Part shown: positions 50,497-62,354 of the stretch, piece by piece | Layout of the letters: every line of letters begins with the position of its first letter | How positions within the stretch are numbered: position 1 is the first letter of the stretch | Source: Sarcocystis neurona | Taxonomy: Eukaryota; Apicomplexa; Conoidasida; Eucoccidiorida; Sarcocystidae | Reading direction: 5' to 3' | Assembly: GCA_000727475.1 (NCBI GenBank) | Contig: KL647304.1 | Coordinates: forward strand, 1,573,058 to 1,637,057 | Length of the DNA: 64,000 nucleotides | Translations under genes and position numbers: made by a program | The notes under the pieces: generated by a model | Databases searched by the model: none | What the model saw: only the letters and a program-made list of their open reading frames with translations | What the model was told of the DNA's origin: nothing

Positions 50497-53400
50497 TCAT
50501 GCAGCAAGCAGCAGCGCCACCTCTCCTGGCGTGTGCACGGTGAAGCCTAAGTGTTTAGTACGTACGTATATTTCCGCGTAAGCAGCTACTACCTCTCTCA
50601 TGACCGACCTCCTGGATTCCATCTGGTGTTTTTCCTGTACAAGTCTCCCAGTGTACGGCAGCTCAACACTCCTGAGCGTGTACAGAATGAAGGCAAACTT
50701 TTTAAAGAACATTGTAAGCGCTGCTTCTTGCAGGCAGTGCTCTGCAGGGCTTAGTGCTCCACCGACTTGAATGTCATCGTTCGTATCCCACGTATCCAGC
50801 GTGGCCGGATACTGCGTCCTCTGTACTCCTCGAAAAGAGCTGTTCTTGGATTGTCTGTCAAATGCACCGTCTTCCGCTCCTTCCTCGTCACGTTCTTTTC
50901 CTGCAGCAACGGTGTCCTGGAGTTCCTCCGTTCTGCGGCGATGCACTTCTCTCCGGACGGCGTCAAGAGTCTCCCGAAGCCCTAGTCTTGACAGCAGAGC
51001 ATCTATTTCTACTTGGTGAAGCAGCTTGAACTGCTGCTCGATGAGTTCTTGCAACAGCTGCGAATAAACTCGGCAGACGGCGAAGCGTCGCAGAGGTGCT
51101 TCTATGCACGCATACGCATTAATAAGGAAAACAGTCGCATCACCGGCATCGGAGAACCGCCGCGTTTCCTGGCGACAGAAATTCAGCAGAGGGGCAACTG
51201 AACTCTCGACCCAGCCATCTAGTTCTTCACTTTCGTCCTCCTGCAGCGGCCGGAGTCGATCGGTAATCCGCAAACCCGTGATCTTGCTTCGACGGCCAGG
51301 GGCACTGAGACACACTGCGGCCGCGGGCTCAAACAGACATACGAGATTCTCCACTAGCGACCCTCCTGACGGCGCCGCAACTGCTTCGCCCTCTGGTGCT
51401 GCTTCTCCCGCTGCTCTTATTGACGTTCCTAATGCGACTGTGTTTACTTGAGTCCGTGACGCAATTTCACTCACCGTATCACTTTCTTCTCTTTTCGTCT
51501 CTTTCCGCTGAGGCACACCTTCACGCTGGTATGCTGCAGCGTGACAGTAGTATTCTTCCAGAGCAGCTCCAGTGAAGCCGCCCAGTGCTGCAGTGGCTTC
51601 TCGTTCCTCAGGTCCACCACTTAGTGGCGCGTGCAAAATTTCGAGCGCCCGCCGCAGACTAGCCGTGACCTCTGAAAGAAGACTACCCTGTGCTTCCACG
51701 TCGGCACGTGCAAACGCCCTTGCTACAACTTCTTCAGTCTCTTGTCGATCCACCGGAGCAGGAGCGAGGGTCCTGGCCGCAGCGAAGAAACCCAGATCCC
51801 CACTGCCGTGCAGGTGCAGGTCTGGTGAACCACTGCATTTAGTGGAGCGGTTGCTGCCGCAGAGGGGAGAAGAGGAAGAATACGCCGCTGTCCCGCCAGC
51901 GTAGGATGAGGCTGCGGACATAACTTGTTGTTCCCAGAGGGAAAGAAACAGCGTTTCCGCTTTTTCGGCGTATGCCTCGCAGCAGGCGATCAAACGGGGC
52001 AAAGAATTTATAACATCAGTTTTCCTGTACGCACCTACACCGCTTTTGCTTCCTGAAAATAAAGGTAACGTATTAGAGCAACTATAAATAGTAGGGTGCT
52101 GAACGCCTGCTGCCACTACAGCCACTGGGAGCGCAGTTGCTCCACAACCTGCTGCAGGTACGCCGGTCCCATTCCCAGAGGGTCCTGCTCTCCGACGCTG
52201 CTGCTGCTGCCGCTGGTCGTCGGCGCCTGCAACTGGACTGTCGCTGCTGAACAGCAGCAGCCGCCGCAGAAAAATCGCCTGTCTGTCTAGTAAATGCGCC
52301 ACCACCAATGCGACAAGCGTGTAGGCAGGCCGCTGCTGCTGCCGCTCTCCGGCAGCAGGCCCACCACTCGCCTGCTCCTGCACCGCAGCAAAAACCTCTT
52401 CCATCTGTTTTTCAAACAGCTGTGTGAGTCCACTAAGGAGCCATTCCAGAAGGTCTGCACTGCACATCGCCTCGACGGCGCTGTTGTCTCCTCGCTGCGT
52501 TTCGTCTCCTGCCGCTCCTGCACCTCCACTCCGTGCTGCACCGTCAGGGGACGGACTCCGAAAGCTGCAGCTGCTTTCTGCAGCAGCCTGCCAGTGAGCT
52601 GCGGCTTCTCCGTCCTTTCGAGCACCCGTTTTAAAAAGATTTAACTCCGACTCGCCTGCCGCAGCAACAGGAACAACGCTTGCTCATCGGTGGGACTAGC
52701 AAAGGCGGCATCGTCGATACCGTTACTCCTGCTGCAGTGACTGCTATCACTGTGACTCATGCGACTCACAGCAGATGGAGCATAAAGAGCTAGAGCACCT
52801 GGAGCACACTTCCTGATGTTGCGACGTCGTATTCTCTGCTGAGCTTACCCAAAATATCGACAGCAGCGTCGTTCTGAAGCGCATCGCGTTCTGCCAGTAG
52901 AGCCTCTCCCTCGTTGTTGACCGTGTCGGTCAGCTGCGGTCCTCCAGTCCTTTCTGCAGTCGAGTGTACGTCACACTGCTCAGCCGTTCCTGCAGTAGCA
53001 GATTCCGCCACCGCTGCAGTCCCTTCTGCGGCTGCTACAGCTCCAGGCGCTGCTGCGACATCTGGCCCACAGCATGGTGCTGCGGGCAACAGCAACTGCC
53101 GCAGGCCGCACACTACTGCGCGCTCTCGAGCAGTCACAGCAGCGACGCACTGAAGCAGTCCCTGAAGGAAAAGCAGGGGACGAGAACGCTTCAGGCACAC
53201 CAGCCTTGTGCTGTTGCTGCTGCTGTGGAAACAATATCCCCCTCCTGCGTCGCCTGAGCTGCTGAAGCTGCCCTCAACGTCTCTGTCTCCCTTGACAGCC
53301 GCAGCGCTTGGGCCACTGGTGCTGCTGCAGAGCAACTGTTCACGATGCAGAATGCTGTCCGAGGCAGACAGCAGGCGGTGAAACTCTTCCGCAACAGTTT

Positions 53401-54886
53401 TTCGACGCATCTGCAGCAACTCTTGCAGGCAATGGTACAGATAGGCGGGTCGATCTTTCAGCGTCACACAAGCGCGCAGCACCAGCGGAAACCGCCGCTC
53501 CACTGGGAAGGCACGCCGAAGATAAACTTTCTGTGACGAACCTGCTGCCTCTGCCGCGCGGTCATCTTGTCTACTAAGTAACTCTTCACTTCGTTCTGGT
53601 GTTGACGCCTTGGTCCCACGTAATTCTGTTGCAACAGAACGCGCTTTCTCAGCTTCTGCCAGATGCGCCTCTCCTGCCCCTGGTCTCGCTGCACTTGCTA
53701 CTGCTGCTTTTCCTCCTGACGGCACGACTCGTGGAGACACACCGATAGAAGCGGCCACCCCTGTGGCACCGAGGGCTGCGAAGAAACAAGCAATGCGCAT
53801 TGCTGCTGCGGCTTCAGCAGTACGGCCAGCGCTGCTGCTGTCGCGTCTTTGATTGCTGTGCTTGTACCGATGCGGGGAGCAGTGGTTCTCCTGGGAGAGA
53901 GAAGAAGATGGCAGAGGAAAAAAGTTGTTACACTGAGAGGAAACTGCATCCAGGGCAGGCTGAGCTCCCAGTACTGCTCCTGCTGCGTCTTTCGCTGCTG
54001 GCGCCGCAACTGTAGCTGTTCTGCATTCCTGCTGTAACCACAGATATAAACGTTCATAGGCGAGCTCCTGCAGCTCTCCTGCCTGCTGCAGCACAGCCTC
54101 TGCGAGAGCGCGGCGCCTCAGGGAGCTGCTCTGCAAGCTGCTATTGGCTCCGCGTGTTGCGGAAACCCCTTCTGGTGCCTCCTCCTTATTTCTGGAAGAC
54201 GCGGCCGCAGCTGCGGCGCACGCAACGGCGGAAGGAGCAACTACTCGTTGAAGCTGGGCGGCATGTTCGCGGATGCGTTGCAGTTCTTGCAAAGCATCAA
54301 AGAATCGCTCACACAGAGAAAAAGCTCTTTCTTCCGCCGCTGTGCCGTCACCGCTGCGCCCTGCTTCCGCTTCCGCATTGAGTACAATCGCCTGCCGCAG
54401 AGGCGAGGAAAGGCGCAGCTGCTCCACAAGGAGACCGCAGAGGCGTTGCCGCTCCTGGAGTAGCAATCGCCGATCTTGCAGCAGCTGCAGCGCACGCAAG
54501 ACAGGCTGCCGCTGCGTCAGCGTCTGCTGCAGCTGCTGTGCAGCAGCTCCGCATGTTGCCGAGACCGCTGCTGCGCCCGAGACTAAAACATGCACCTGCT
54601 TGTACAGCGGTGAAAAACATTTTTCGAGGGAACCCAGGTGGAGACGCAATCGCTCGCGAAGGCACAGGAGCTTCAGGCGACGCACCCAAGCAACGGCAGC
54701 AGTCCCCTCGTGCAAGTCTGCTACCCCTGCTGCACTCCCTTCAGCAGCTAAACGGGAAGTCACGGGGGGAAATCCGCTGCCACATAACGCCAACGGGTGA
54801 GGCGAGAAACCGGCAAAGGCGACGGATGCAGCGGCAACATCTATTCCCTGAGACACGTCACCGCACTCGGCCGCCCCTGCTTCCAT
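50497..54886 (-). CDS. COG6: Conserved oligomeric Golgi complex subunit 6 (COG6)
   Basis: COG6 is part of lobe B of the eight-subunit COG tether, which acts in retrograde traffic within the Golgi. Exon 1 runs from ATG at 54886 to 52849, with donor TTGG then GTAAGC. It holds the N-terminal coiled-coil region, then ELAYERLYLWLQQECRT, a hallmark of the family, then LKDRPAYLYHCLQELL and RPLLFLQGLLQCVAAVTARE. The last open frame (about 52500-50497) has EAMCSADLLEWLL, LINAYACIEAPLRRF, EIDALLSRLGLRETLD and a C-terminal REVVAAYAEIYVRTKH, matching the COG6 C-terminus up to TAG/TGA-bounded GEVALLLAA. Between them, 52470-52760 contains the expected middle segment (LLQKAAAAFGVRPLTVQHGV) in a frame that joins neither side cleanly. 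The protein would be about 1,350-1,400 residues, about twice the human one, through Ala/Ser/Gln-rich inserts. Confidence 0.85.
52470..52849 (-). other. COG6 segment with unresolved frames
   Basis: On the minus strand, DAAFASPTDEQALFLLLRQA and LTGRLLQKAAAAFGVRPLTV share one frame but are separated by an in-frame TAA (52641-52643 region). The latter must then shift frame to reach AVEAMCSADLLEWL. A 57-base GC-AG intron (GCGAGT...CCGCAG) would remove the TAA and keep the frame. The second shift would need a roughly 29-base intron or a 1-2 base indel. The donor of exon 1 (phase 1) also does not match any nearby acceptor for the first block. Short unusual introns, assembly errors in repetitive GC-rich DNA, or a damaged gene all remain possible. 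Confidence 0.6.
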
Positions 54887-55225
54887 CGTAGCAAGTGCGC
54901 AGAACAGCGTGCACGAAAATTTGCAGAGAATACCACTGTGGGAGCACCCCACGAGTGACGCACAGTGTAAAATCAAGCATGTAGAAAGGAGACCGATGAA
55001 AAACCCCCTGTAGACTACTATTTTCGTTGAGCATCTGCCGATGGCGGGGAACGAAATACAAAAAAAGCCGGTGATAGGCGTTTTGTTCTTTAGCGTAGGA
55101 ACAACAACTGAAAACATGTCACCACGGATTTGTTGCGGACACCGTTCCAAGCATATGGACGAGAGCACAGGATTTGCATGAAGACCAAGCTACCTTGAAG
55201 TGAACCAGTGTACTTAAGCATAGTC

Positions 55226-55248
55226 GATGGTCTGGACACCAGACCATC
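55226..55248. repeat. Perfect 10-bp hairpin, 3-base loop
   Basis: GATGGTCTGG, loop ACA, CCAGACCATC. It lies about 340 bases upstream of the COG6 start codon, in the likely 5' flank. It could be a palindromic protein-binding site or a chance hairpin. Confidence 0.85.
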
Positions 55249-57710
55249 ACTGTTTAATTCTGGATGTGCTTGGAAGGCAGACGTTTGACTGAAGCTTGAC
55301 TACGGAGGCAGACGTACAGTCTCCTGCACGCAGTAAGGTGCCCCGAAGCAAGAAAATTCTTCTACAGACCCACTACGAGCGAGCGACACGGAACAGTGGA
55401 GACACTTAATGAGGTGAGCGCCGTTTACCAAAGTTGGGAGGAACAAGAATCCAGCGGGAAGGAACGGGAAGCAGATGCAGGGGAGACACGGCGAGGCTCG
55501 CGTCAGAGATACACGGGCACAGGGAAACTCTATGGAAAATAGAGTAGTATGTGCGGTATTGTTGAGTGCTGCAAGCGGGAGCCGGCACAGGAGTGGCGAG
55601 ACGCAGTGGAAGAGCAGAGACGAGCGCGGGATTCAAATTTCGCAGCGACCACACAATTTCAGTTTTCTTCGACGCCTGCAACTGCACATACCACTTGCAC
55701 TTTTCCTGCCGTACGTGGCTCACGTTTGAAAGTAGGCGGATGCTAGAACCGCACATTCGTGCAGAATTCGTTGGCGGGGCGCCTCGAGAGAACGTACGCT
55801 GGGCGGAACAACACAGTAAGTGTGGTTAGCCGCTGTGGCTGTAACTACGGGGATAGACCGTCAACGCCGCTTGATGAAGGGAAATATATTCGATTCTGCA
55901 CCTGGACTGAGAAAAGACGTAGGCTGGAGGCAGGAAAGGACAATCTCTGCGACAACTCCCGTGTGTGCCCTGGTGCGGATGTCTGTGGAGCCGAAGGACG
56001 CGAAAACCACATTCAAAAGGCCGCGAAGAGAAAACATCTCAAAATAAAATTGGATTGCAGCACACAATCACTAACGGGCAATGACTGGCGAACATAGCTG
56101 TATTCACATCTCTCTGCACCGCAAAAGTCGGTACACAGCCTTGACTGTACCCGTACGCATGCAGTAAGTCATGTGTCGTATGAGGCAAGAGCATCGTACA
56201 CACGGATCTTGACAAATCAAATCGTGCTACAGGAGAGGCCTCCTTCAACCTAGAAGAGAGCTACAGAAGCCTCCTTCCCTGCATAGTTTAGCCCCTTCCA
56301 ACAGGAGGCGAACCAAGAGAAAGGGCCATCCTAACACAGTGCATGCGGGGGGTTCACCCGCAGCACACAGCCACGCCTGCTGCTGCTTCACATGTTGCAG
56401 AAGTGACCCAGCATCGCGTCGCACACTCCACTGGGCTGTTACATCAGGACAAATTCTTCCTGTCCAACTGATGTACCTCTGAGGTGAATGCGCGTTCGAG
56501 TACCGCCAACGTAACGACAGTGCAGCTGTAAAAGCTGCAGTGTTGCTGGCTGTGCGAACACGCGGGTTACTGCGAAGGTGCCTCAAAGCATGTCTCGGAT
56601 GTATCCACATGCTTTACCAAATAAGGGTAAGGATATTTTTGCGAATCCTGCGCTCTCGGCAGAGTAATGCAGATCAAAGAGTAGATCTCTAGACGGCTGC
56701 GTTGTCGGAGCTGACTTGTTTTGATGTTTCCCACGTAGAGCTTCTTGGAGCTGGAAGTAATGCGTGCGCGAGGCTGAGGTGAGCTTATCGAGCACATATT
56801 CTAGTAGTAGCAGACACATGTTGGCAAGGACTGCGAGCGGTCAAAAGGAGACACAAGAAGGCTGGTTTGCAGAGCAGCATTTCAAGGTGATCAACATCCC
56901 CGCCCTGCAGGTTTGTTGTTTTGTCCTCTTCCTGGTTTCCTTGACTGAATTTAAAGTAGCTTCGACAGGAGGATCTCTTGCTGAAATCAGATAGAGCTGC
57001 TCTCCCTCTGTGTTAACTGTACAGGTACGTGATACATGTGCAGTTGCCATGTCCCACGTAACGGATGTTTCATATTGTGAGAATGGGGGCAACACTCAAG
57101 CTGTAGTATAAAAGAAGAGCCATGAACAATAACAGTACCATTACTGAGAAGTTCTCCATCACGGCTATCCAGAGCGTAGCAACGAGGTGCCTCTGTGTTC
57201 GTCAATGGCTCAGCGGAAAAGCAGAGCTGCGCCACGACTTTTCTGCTTCGAGAATAGCAGAACACCGAGCACGACAGATTAGTTCAGTATCAGTCTACAG
57301 CTAACCATCCAGAATTGAGCGCGTTGCCCACACTAGTGCTGAATCGCTTCATCTGCATCCTGCAGTCGGGGTCAATAGGTCAGTGAGGAATGGAACATAA
57401 AGAGAGGAAACGACACGAAGGCGCTGTACTGCTGCGCTGCGCTGTGAATGAGTCAAAGCGACTTCCGTGCATGGGATACGTCCTTTTCTGCTTCCTGTAC
57501 AACAGCGGACGTAGTTGACTCGGATTGTATCCGCGCTATTCTTTCGATAAACGACGGCGGTTGTCTACGACTCCACACGAAGCAGGGGTGCTGGGATTGT
57601 TGCTGCTGTGAGCAGCCTATCTCACAGAGGCGGGCTTGCTACAAGGAAGCAAGGTGCTTGCTGCATTCAGCGCGTAACACCTCGCCCATGCTCACTACTT
57701 AGGCCTTCCT

Positions 57711-57812
57711 TTGCGTCGAAAGCACAGTTACGAATATGGGGCATATCTTCGCCTCACCCTTACTTTGCGTCGAAAGCACAGTTACGAATATGGGGCATAT
57801 CTTCGCCTCACC
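57711..57812. repeat. Two-copy tandem duplication, period 54 bp, nearly perfect
   Basis: TTGCGTCGAAAGCACAGTTA at 57711 recurs at 57765. The first 48 bases of the two copies are identical through GGGGCATATCTTCGCCTCACC. The period is a multiple of three, so a + frame passes through both as an 18-residue repeat, but that frame has no other support as a gene. Confidence 0.95.
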
Positions 57813-60800
57813 TGTTTGATGCCACCAGCCGTTATTGCATACTAGTTCCGAATGTGTTCCGTAGATATACCGCAGCTCAAGAGTCACATGCAGGCCGAAT
57901 TGCGCACTGCAGCCCAACTGCTGCTATGGAAAGAACCATATGCACAAGCCCGCGTTGCATTTTACGAAGGTATTATTGAATATGAGGTATGGGTGGGTGA
58001 TGCTCCTCCACAAAAACAGTAGCTACTTAAGTAAAGCACGGCCACGCCAGTTCGGCTTTGGAGCGCAGATGCACTAAATTACGCCAGTCGTGAAGGATGC
58101 GTCCACTCCCGCCTTCTCGAGGTGTAGCATGAGTGTACAAGGACAGGACTTCGAAGCAACAGATTTCATGTGGTGAAGTACGGATCATTGATTGTAACTT
58201 TGCTGTCCTCTCGTTACTCCGTCTGCGAGTGTAAGACAATTGGAGCGACCGACAGTAAACAGACGCCATGGTGCGGTACAGACAGAAAGTCCATGCGACA
58301 ACTGCAGTGAGTACCAGTTTGTACGTCTGCCCGCCATGGCGAGCTCGCATTGGCCCGAAAAGTAGCTTTCGACGCCAAGCACAGTGATAGTGCTCCCTTT
58401 CGCCGGGCGCCGTACCATTTTTAGCAGCACGGTGCGACCTGGTAAAAAAGACAGTGGAAGTTGCCAGGCTATTCCTCTAAAGGATTACGGAAGTCCTTAC
58501 GTGACCCTGTGTCGTTGCCGCTTATCACGGTCTCCCGAAGCAAGCACTTGTGATCTTCTGAGTCAGTTTATTCTCGATATGAATCTTGACACCATATGCT
58601 CTGCGGGGAGCCAGTTTAACTCATTTTGTATGTCGTTGGCTCGCTGCGGCCTTCCTGTAAACGGGGCCCCAGTAGGGACAATCGATCCAAATGCGCTGCG
58701 AGGTGATTTTTCAAAATCCGAGGTGGCATTACTTGAATTGGAGAAGGCCAGAAGTTTTGAATACTGCTTGACTGACGTGCCGCAATAGGTGGCCGTCGTA
58801 GTACTGGGAAGAGGCTAAACTCAATTCTTGTGTGAAGACGTGTACGAACCACTGCGGGCTGCCTTGCTTATGGGGGCCTGCCTGATGCAGACTGGGATGA
58901 TCTTCTTTTTGCCGGTTTGCATCCTTAGAACTGCTGGCTTTCTTGCTCTCACTGCTACTTTTACACCACGGATACACAAAATGTCGTTGCTCGCTCTTGG
59001 AAAGCAAAGGCTTTCGCCTTTGCTAGCTGGTGAAGCAAAGCGCAATTCAGCTGTTCTGTTGCACTTTTTTCATTTCCAGACACGCTTCCGCTTGTTCTTG
59101 CGGAAATCCAGTGGATTCGTACCCTTCCGCTGTGCCCCGTGCTACTTCTAAAGAGAGCGCACTCAGCGGAAATCTAAACACGAAAGAGCCCATCGCGGCG
59201 TCTTCTGGCCACTGGGTTTACTGAGCATCCAGTTGCTGTTCCACGCGGACGCCTCTGTCCGTCTACAAGATCGTTACAAACCACAGAAGAGCTGCCGGCG
59301 TGCGCGAGACGGCAAGCCGCACGTGTTCGAGCGCATACCTTCCAGTGATGGGCCATAGGGCGGGGGTCCGTCTATGCCTCCGGTGGGACGGCCACTTTTG
59401 CCGTCACCTGTCGAACGTCTCCGGTGGTCCCAGTAATGAATTTCGTGAAGTCTGCAGTCCCCCTTCCATGTATTTCTTCTTCGCCGCGCTTTGAATTTTC
59501 CGTCGCTTTTTGAGGCCACGGGAGGTGAGGAGTTCCGATGCATCCCACTGCAAAAGTCGCATGTTACCTGCCGCCGAAGGGGTGTCTGCCGCAGAAGCAG
59601 CCCGTGCGCTTGGGTCACCGAGACCCAGAGGTTTCCTACGAAAATTACGCGTCGATCAAAAGCGGGACAGCAGTGATGGTGGTTGCCGGCAGGGAAAGAT
59701 AATACTGGATGGTGAGTACGAGATACTGAGTATGCTTGTCCTTTTCTCTTGACTTCTGCAGTGTGTTCAGAGATGTCACGCTATTCTCGTGTGAGGTGTG
59801 GTCCATTCGCCTGATCCGCACCCGGAATCACTTTCGGGATTCAGGGTGCACGTGCTGTGTATCGGCGATGAAAGTGTTTGGGTAACAGAGACAGATTGCA
59901 TCCTGCCTTAACATGAAAATTTTTCTATGAGTATCATACCCACAAGTGTGCCTGGATAACCATATATCACTCGACGACAAGCGTGAGCGCGTTGAGTTTA
60001 ATTGCAAATCCCATATTCCTACAGCCGATGCTCAGTATTTGGTAAACTTGTTGTCGCATGGACTTCGAGAAGCTGACGATGAGAATGAATCCTTGGATGG
60101 TCGAAGTCGATGTAGATTGTTGCTCTCGTATGATCTGCGACCTGAGCACCTTTAAGAGCAGGACAGGCTGCCTGTAAGTGTATAGGGGGCGTATCTTCCA
60201 AGGTTACTGGGTTGCTCCCCCATTGTATGTACGTAGAGCAGTTGCTGATGAGATCTCGTCTAACACGCGGTCTTTACAAGTTCGTACCGACTTGGATGAC
60301 GGAAGGACTACCTGCGTCTCCGCAGTGAAGGCGAATGCGTTCTGCTTCTTGAACCCCTTCCATTTCCGCAAGGTATTTTCGACTTGCCCCAACGCGGTCG
60401 TCCGCTCAAAGACAAGCCACCCCGTCGGGGATGGTTGCAAGGGAAGGCAAGGAAAGCAAACGCAGTTCTCCTCTTTTCCACAACACAAATTGACGCCCGC
60501 TCATTGCCGCTAACATGAAGGCTACCGAACAGAACGTCGGAGTGACACGGGCCTGCAGCTGACAATTCGCGTCGCAGAGTGTGTGTTAGCATTTTCGAAG
60601 AGGTTTGCCCTGAATGCAGGCCACTCCTAAAAGCAGTGTGCGTATTCACTGGTAAAATTGCCTACTCGGAAGGAACGTATCCGCAAGAACCTGTCGGCTA
60701 ACACTGGCCCATCTGGTGAGACGTATTCTTTCCCCCAGACTTTGTCATGCGAGCGCTGCCGTCGGCGAAACACGGTTGCTAGGAAGGATGCACCCCTCGG

Positions 60801-61234
60801 AACTCTACTGTCCCAAACTCTGTCAGTGCACCAAGGAATGTTGCTTGTTCCTGCCGTGAAGTGATCCCTCGTTCTATGCTACGTAAGGCAGGTGTCTAGG
60901 GGTAGTGCTGTGCCATTTTTGGGAAGCACCTGAGTAGCTGTGTTGCTACAAGCCGCTGGTATGGGACGAAGAATGGACAAACATTGGGCGAAACATAGAA
61001 TGAGTGACATACGACGGTCTTTGGAACTGCAGTAGTATTCGCGCCCGCGCTCACGTTGTCGAAGAGCTGGAGTTAAGTATTCAGAGTTTTCCGTTGCGCC
61101 CGACGGGTCCAAAACGCGTCGCGATATTGTCACATTCCAGACGGAGTGGGACTGTGTGAATACACGAACTAATCTGCCCAGAAATAGTTTGGGCTTGACA
61201 TCCTCAGAAAGGAAAGACTAGGCACCCAGGTCTC

Positions 61235-61362
61235 CAACGGCTCACAGCATCACACACATGAAGCTGACAAATCAAAATCCGATGTACATTTAAAGTAGCA
61301 ACGGCTCACAGCATCACACACATGAAGCTGACAAATCAAAATCCGATGTACATTTAAAGTAG
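61235..61362. repeat. Perfect two-copy tandem duplication, period 64 bp
   Basis: CAACGGCTCACAGCATCACA...CATTTAAAGTAG at 61235-61298 is repeated without a single difference at 61299-61362. It lies in gene-free DNA. Confidence 0.97.
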
Positions 61363-62354
61363 TGGTTTCCGACAAAAATATGAGTACACGTAACAGCAGT
61401 TTCTATTCAGATCCTCCACAATTATTTGTTATAGGCGCAGCAAAACCCTGAGTGATTCAAGGTAGCCCTTTCACGAGTGGATGTCCCGAATGCGAATGTA
61501 CATGACAGGAGGACGTGTGATTGCTGTGATTGCTCCTGCCTTGCAAGCCCTTTCACTGTGTAACCATTCTTAGATAAACACAATAAACTGAGGCATCGTG
61601 GTCGTCTTAATTTCATTCTTGTCCTCCCTCGAGCAGCTTTCCACGCACGTCTTCACAGAGAGACGCTGGCCAAGCCCCCGCTCTACAGACGCGCAGAGTT
61701 TCCAGGGCATGTCAACTTTGCGGCCCACACCAAATTGATTACTCTTCGGCTGCTAAGGTGACTACCCTGCATTGTTTTACTCTGTTCATCGTAGAAGAAC
61801 TCCAAATTTAAAACGTTTGCAACGGAGCAGCGTTCACAGTAGTTAAAACTTTCACAGCTATACAGGGTCAATCACCATTCAACAGCCACCGGAGACACCG
61901 TCCGGCGAAGAGCTGCTTGCGAATACATACTAGTTGTTACGCTCATCCGTACTTCGTTAAAAAACATTGTTTTGACTGGATGCAGTCGTCTGTGTCGCCT
62001 GCTGATGTAATTTAGTTGCTATTCGATGAGCGAGTGCAGCTTTGGGTATCTCATCTTTCTTTGTGACACGGAAGGCCTTGGCCATAGAATTAACGTGGTG
62101 GCTTTGTTTGTACAGTTGTACAGTCGGATCTTAATACATGAGGCGTTAACCTGCACCATGGTAGGAACCTGCGTTTCAGACCAGGCATTAGAAGCGACTG
62201 CACGAAAACGTGCTTCCTGCTGATCGACACAGAAAAAGACAATGCAAAGAAATACTTTTGTGCTGTTTAGGTGTTTGTTGCTCGTAGTAATTCGGGGTGG
62301 ACACCATGCAAAAAAAGACTTCGAACGACCGCGCAGACATTCATATGTGAACTA

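Larger units (their letters stand above)
55250..62350. other. Gene-poor stretch
   Basis: No protein family recognised. The best-looking + frame is 58384-58788 (134 codons, with LLSQFILDMNLDTICSAGSQ and ALLELEKARSFEYCL), but it has no homology I can name and no splice support. Two recent tandem duplications and a 9-bp hairpin (AGCAAAGGC, loop TTTC, GCCTTTGCT at 59003-59024) are present. Microsatellites are almost absent. Confidence 0.55.

Noticed and set aside
52914..54800. Several 70-175-codon Ala/Arg/Cys-rich frames on +
   Set aside because: They lie antisense to COG6 exon 1 and are reverse-strand shadows of its CAG-type codons.
58384..58788. 134-codon frame on + with mixed composition
   Set aside because: It begins with ATG and looks somewhat protein-like, but there is no recognised family, no splice context and no neighbouring exon, so it was not called as a gene.
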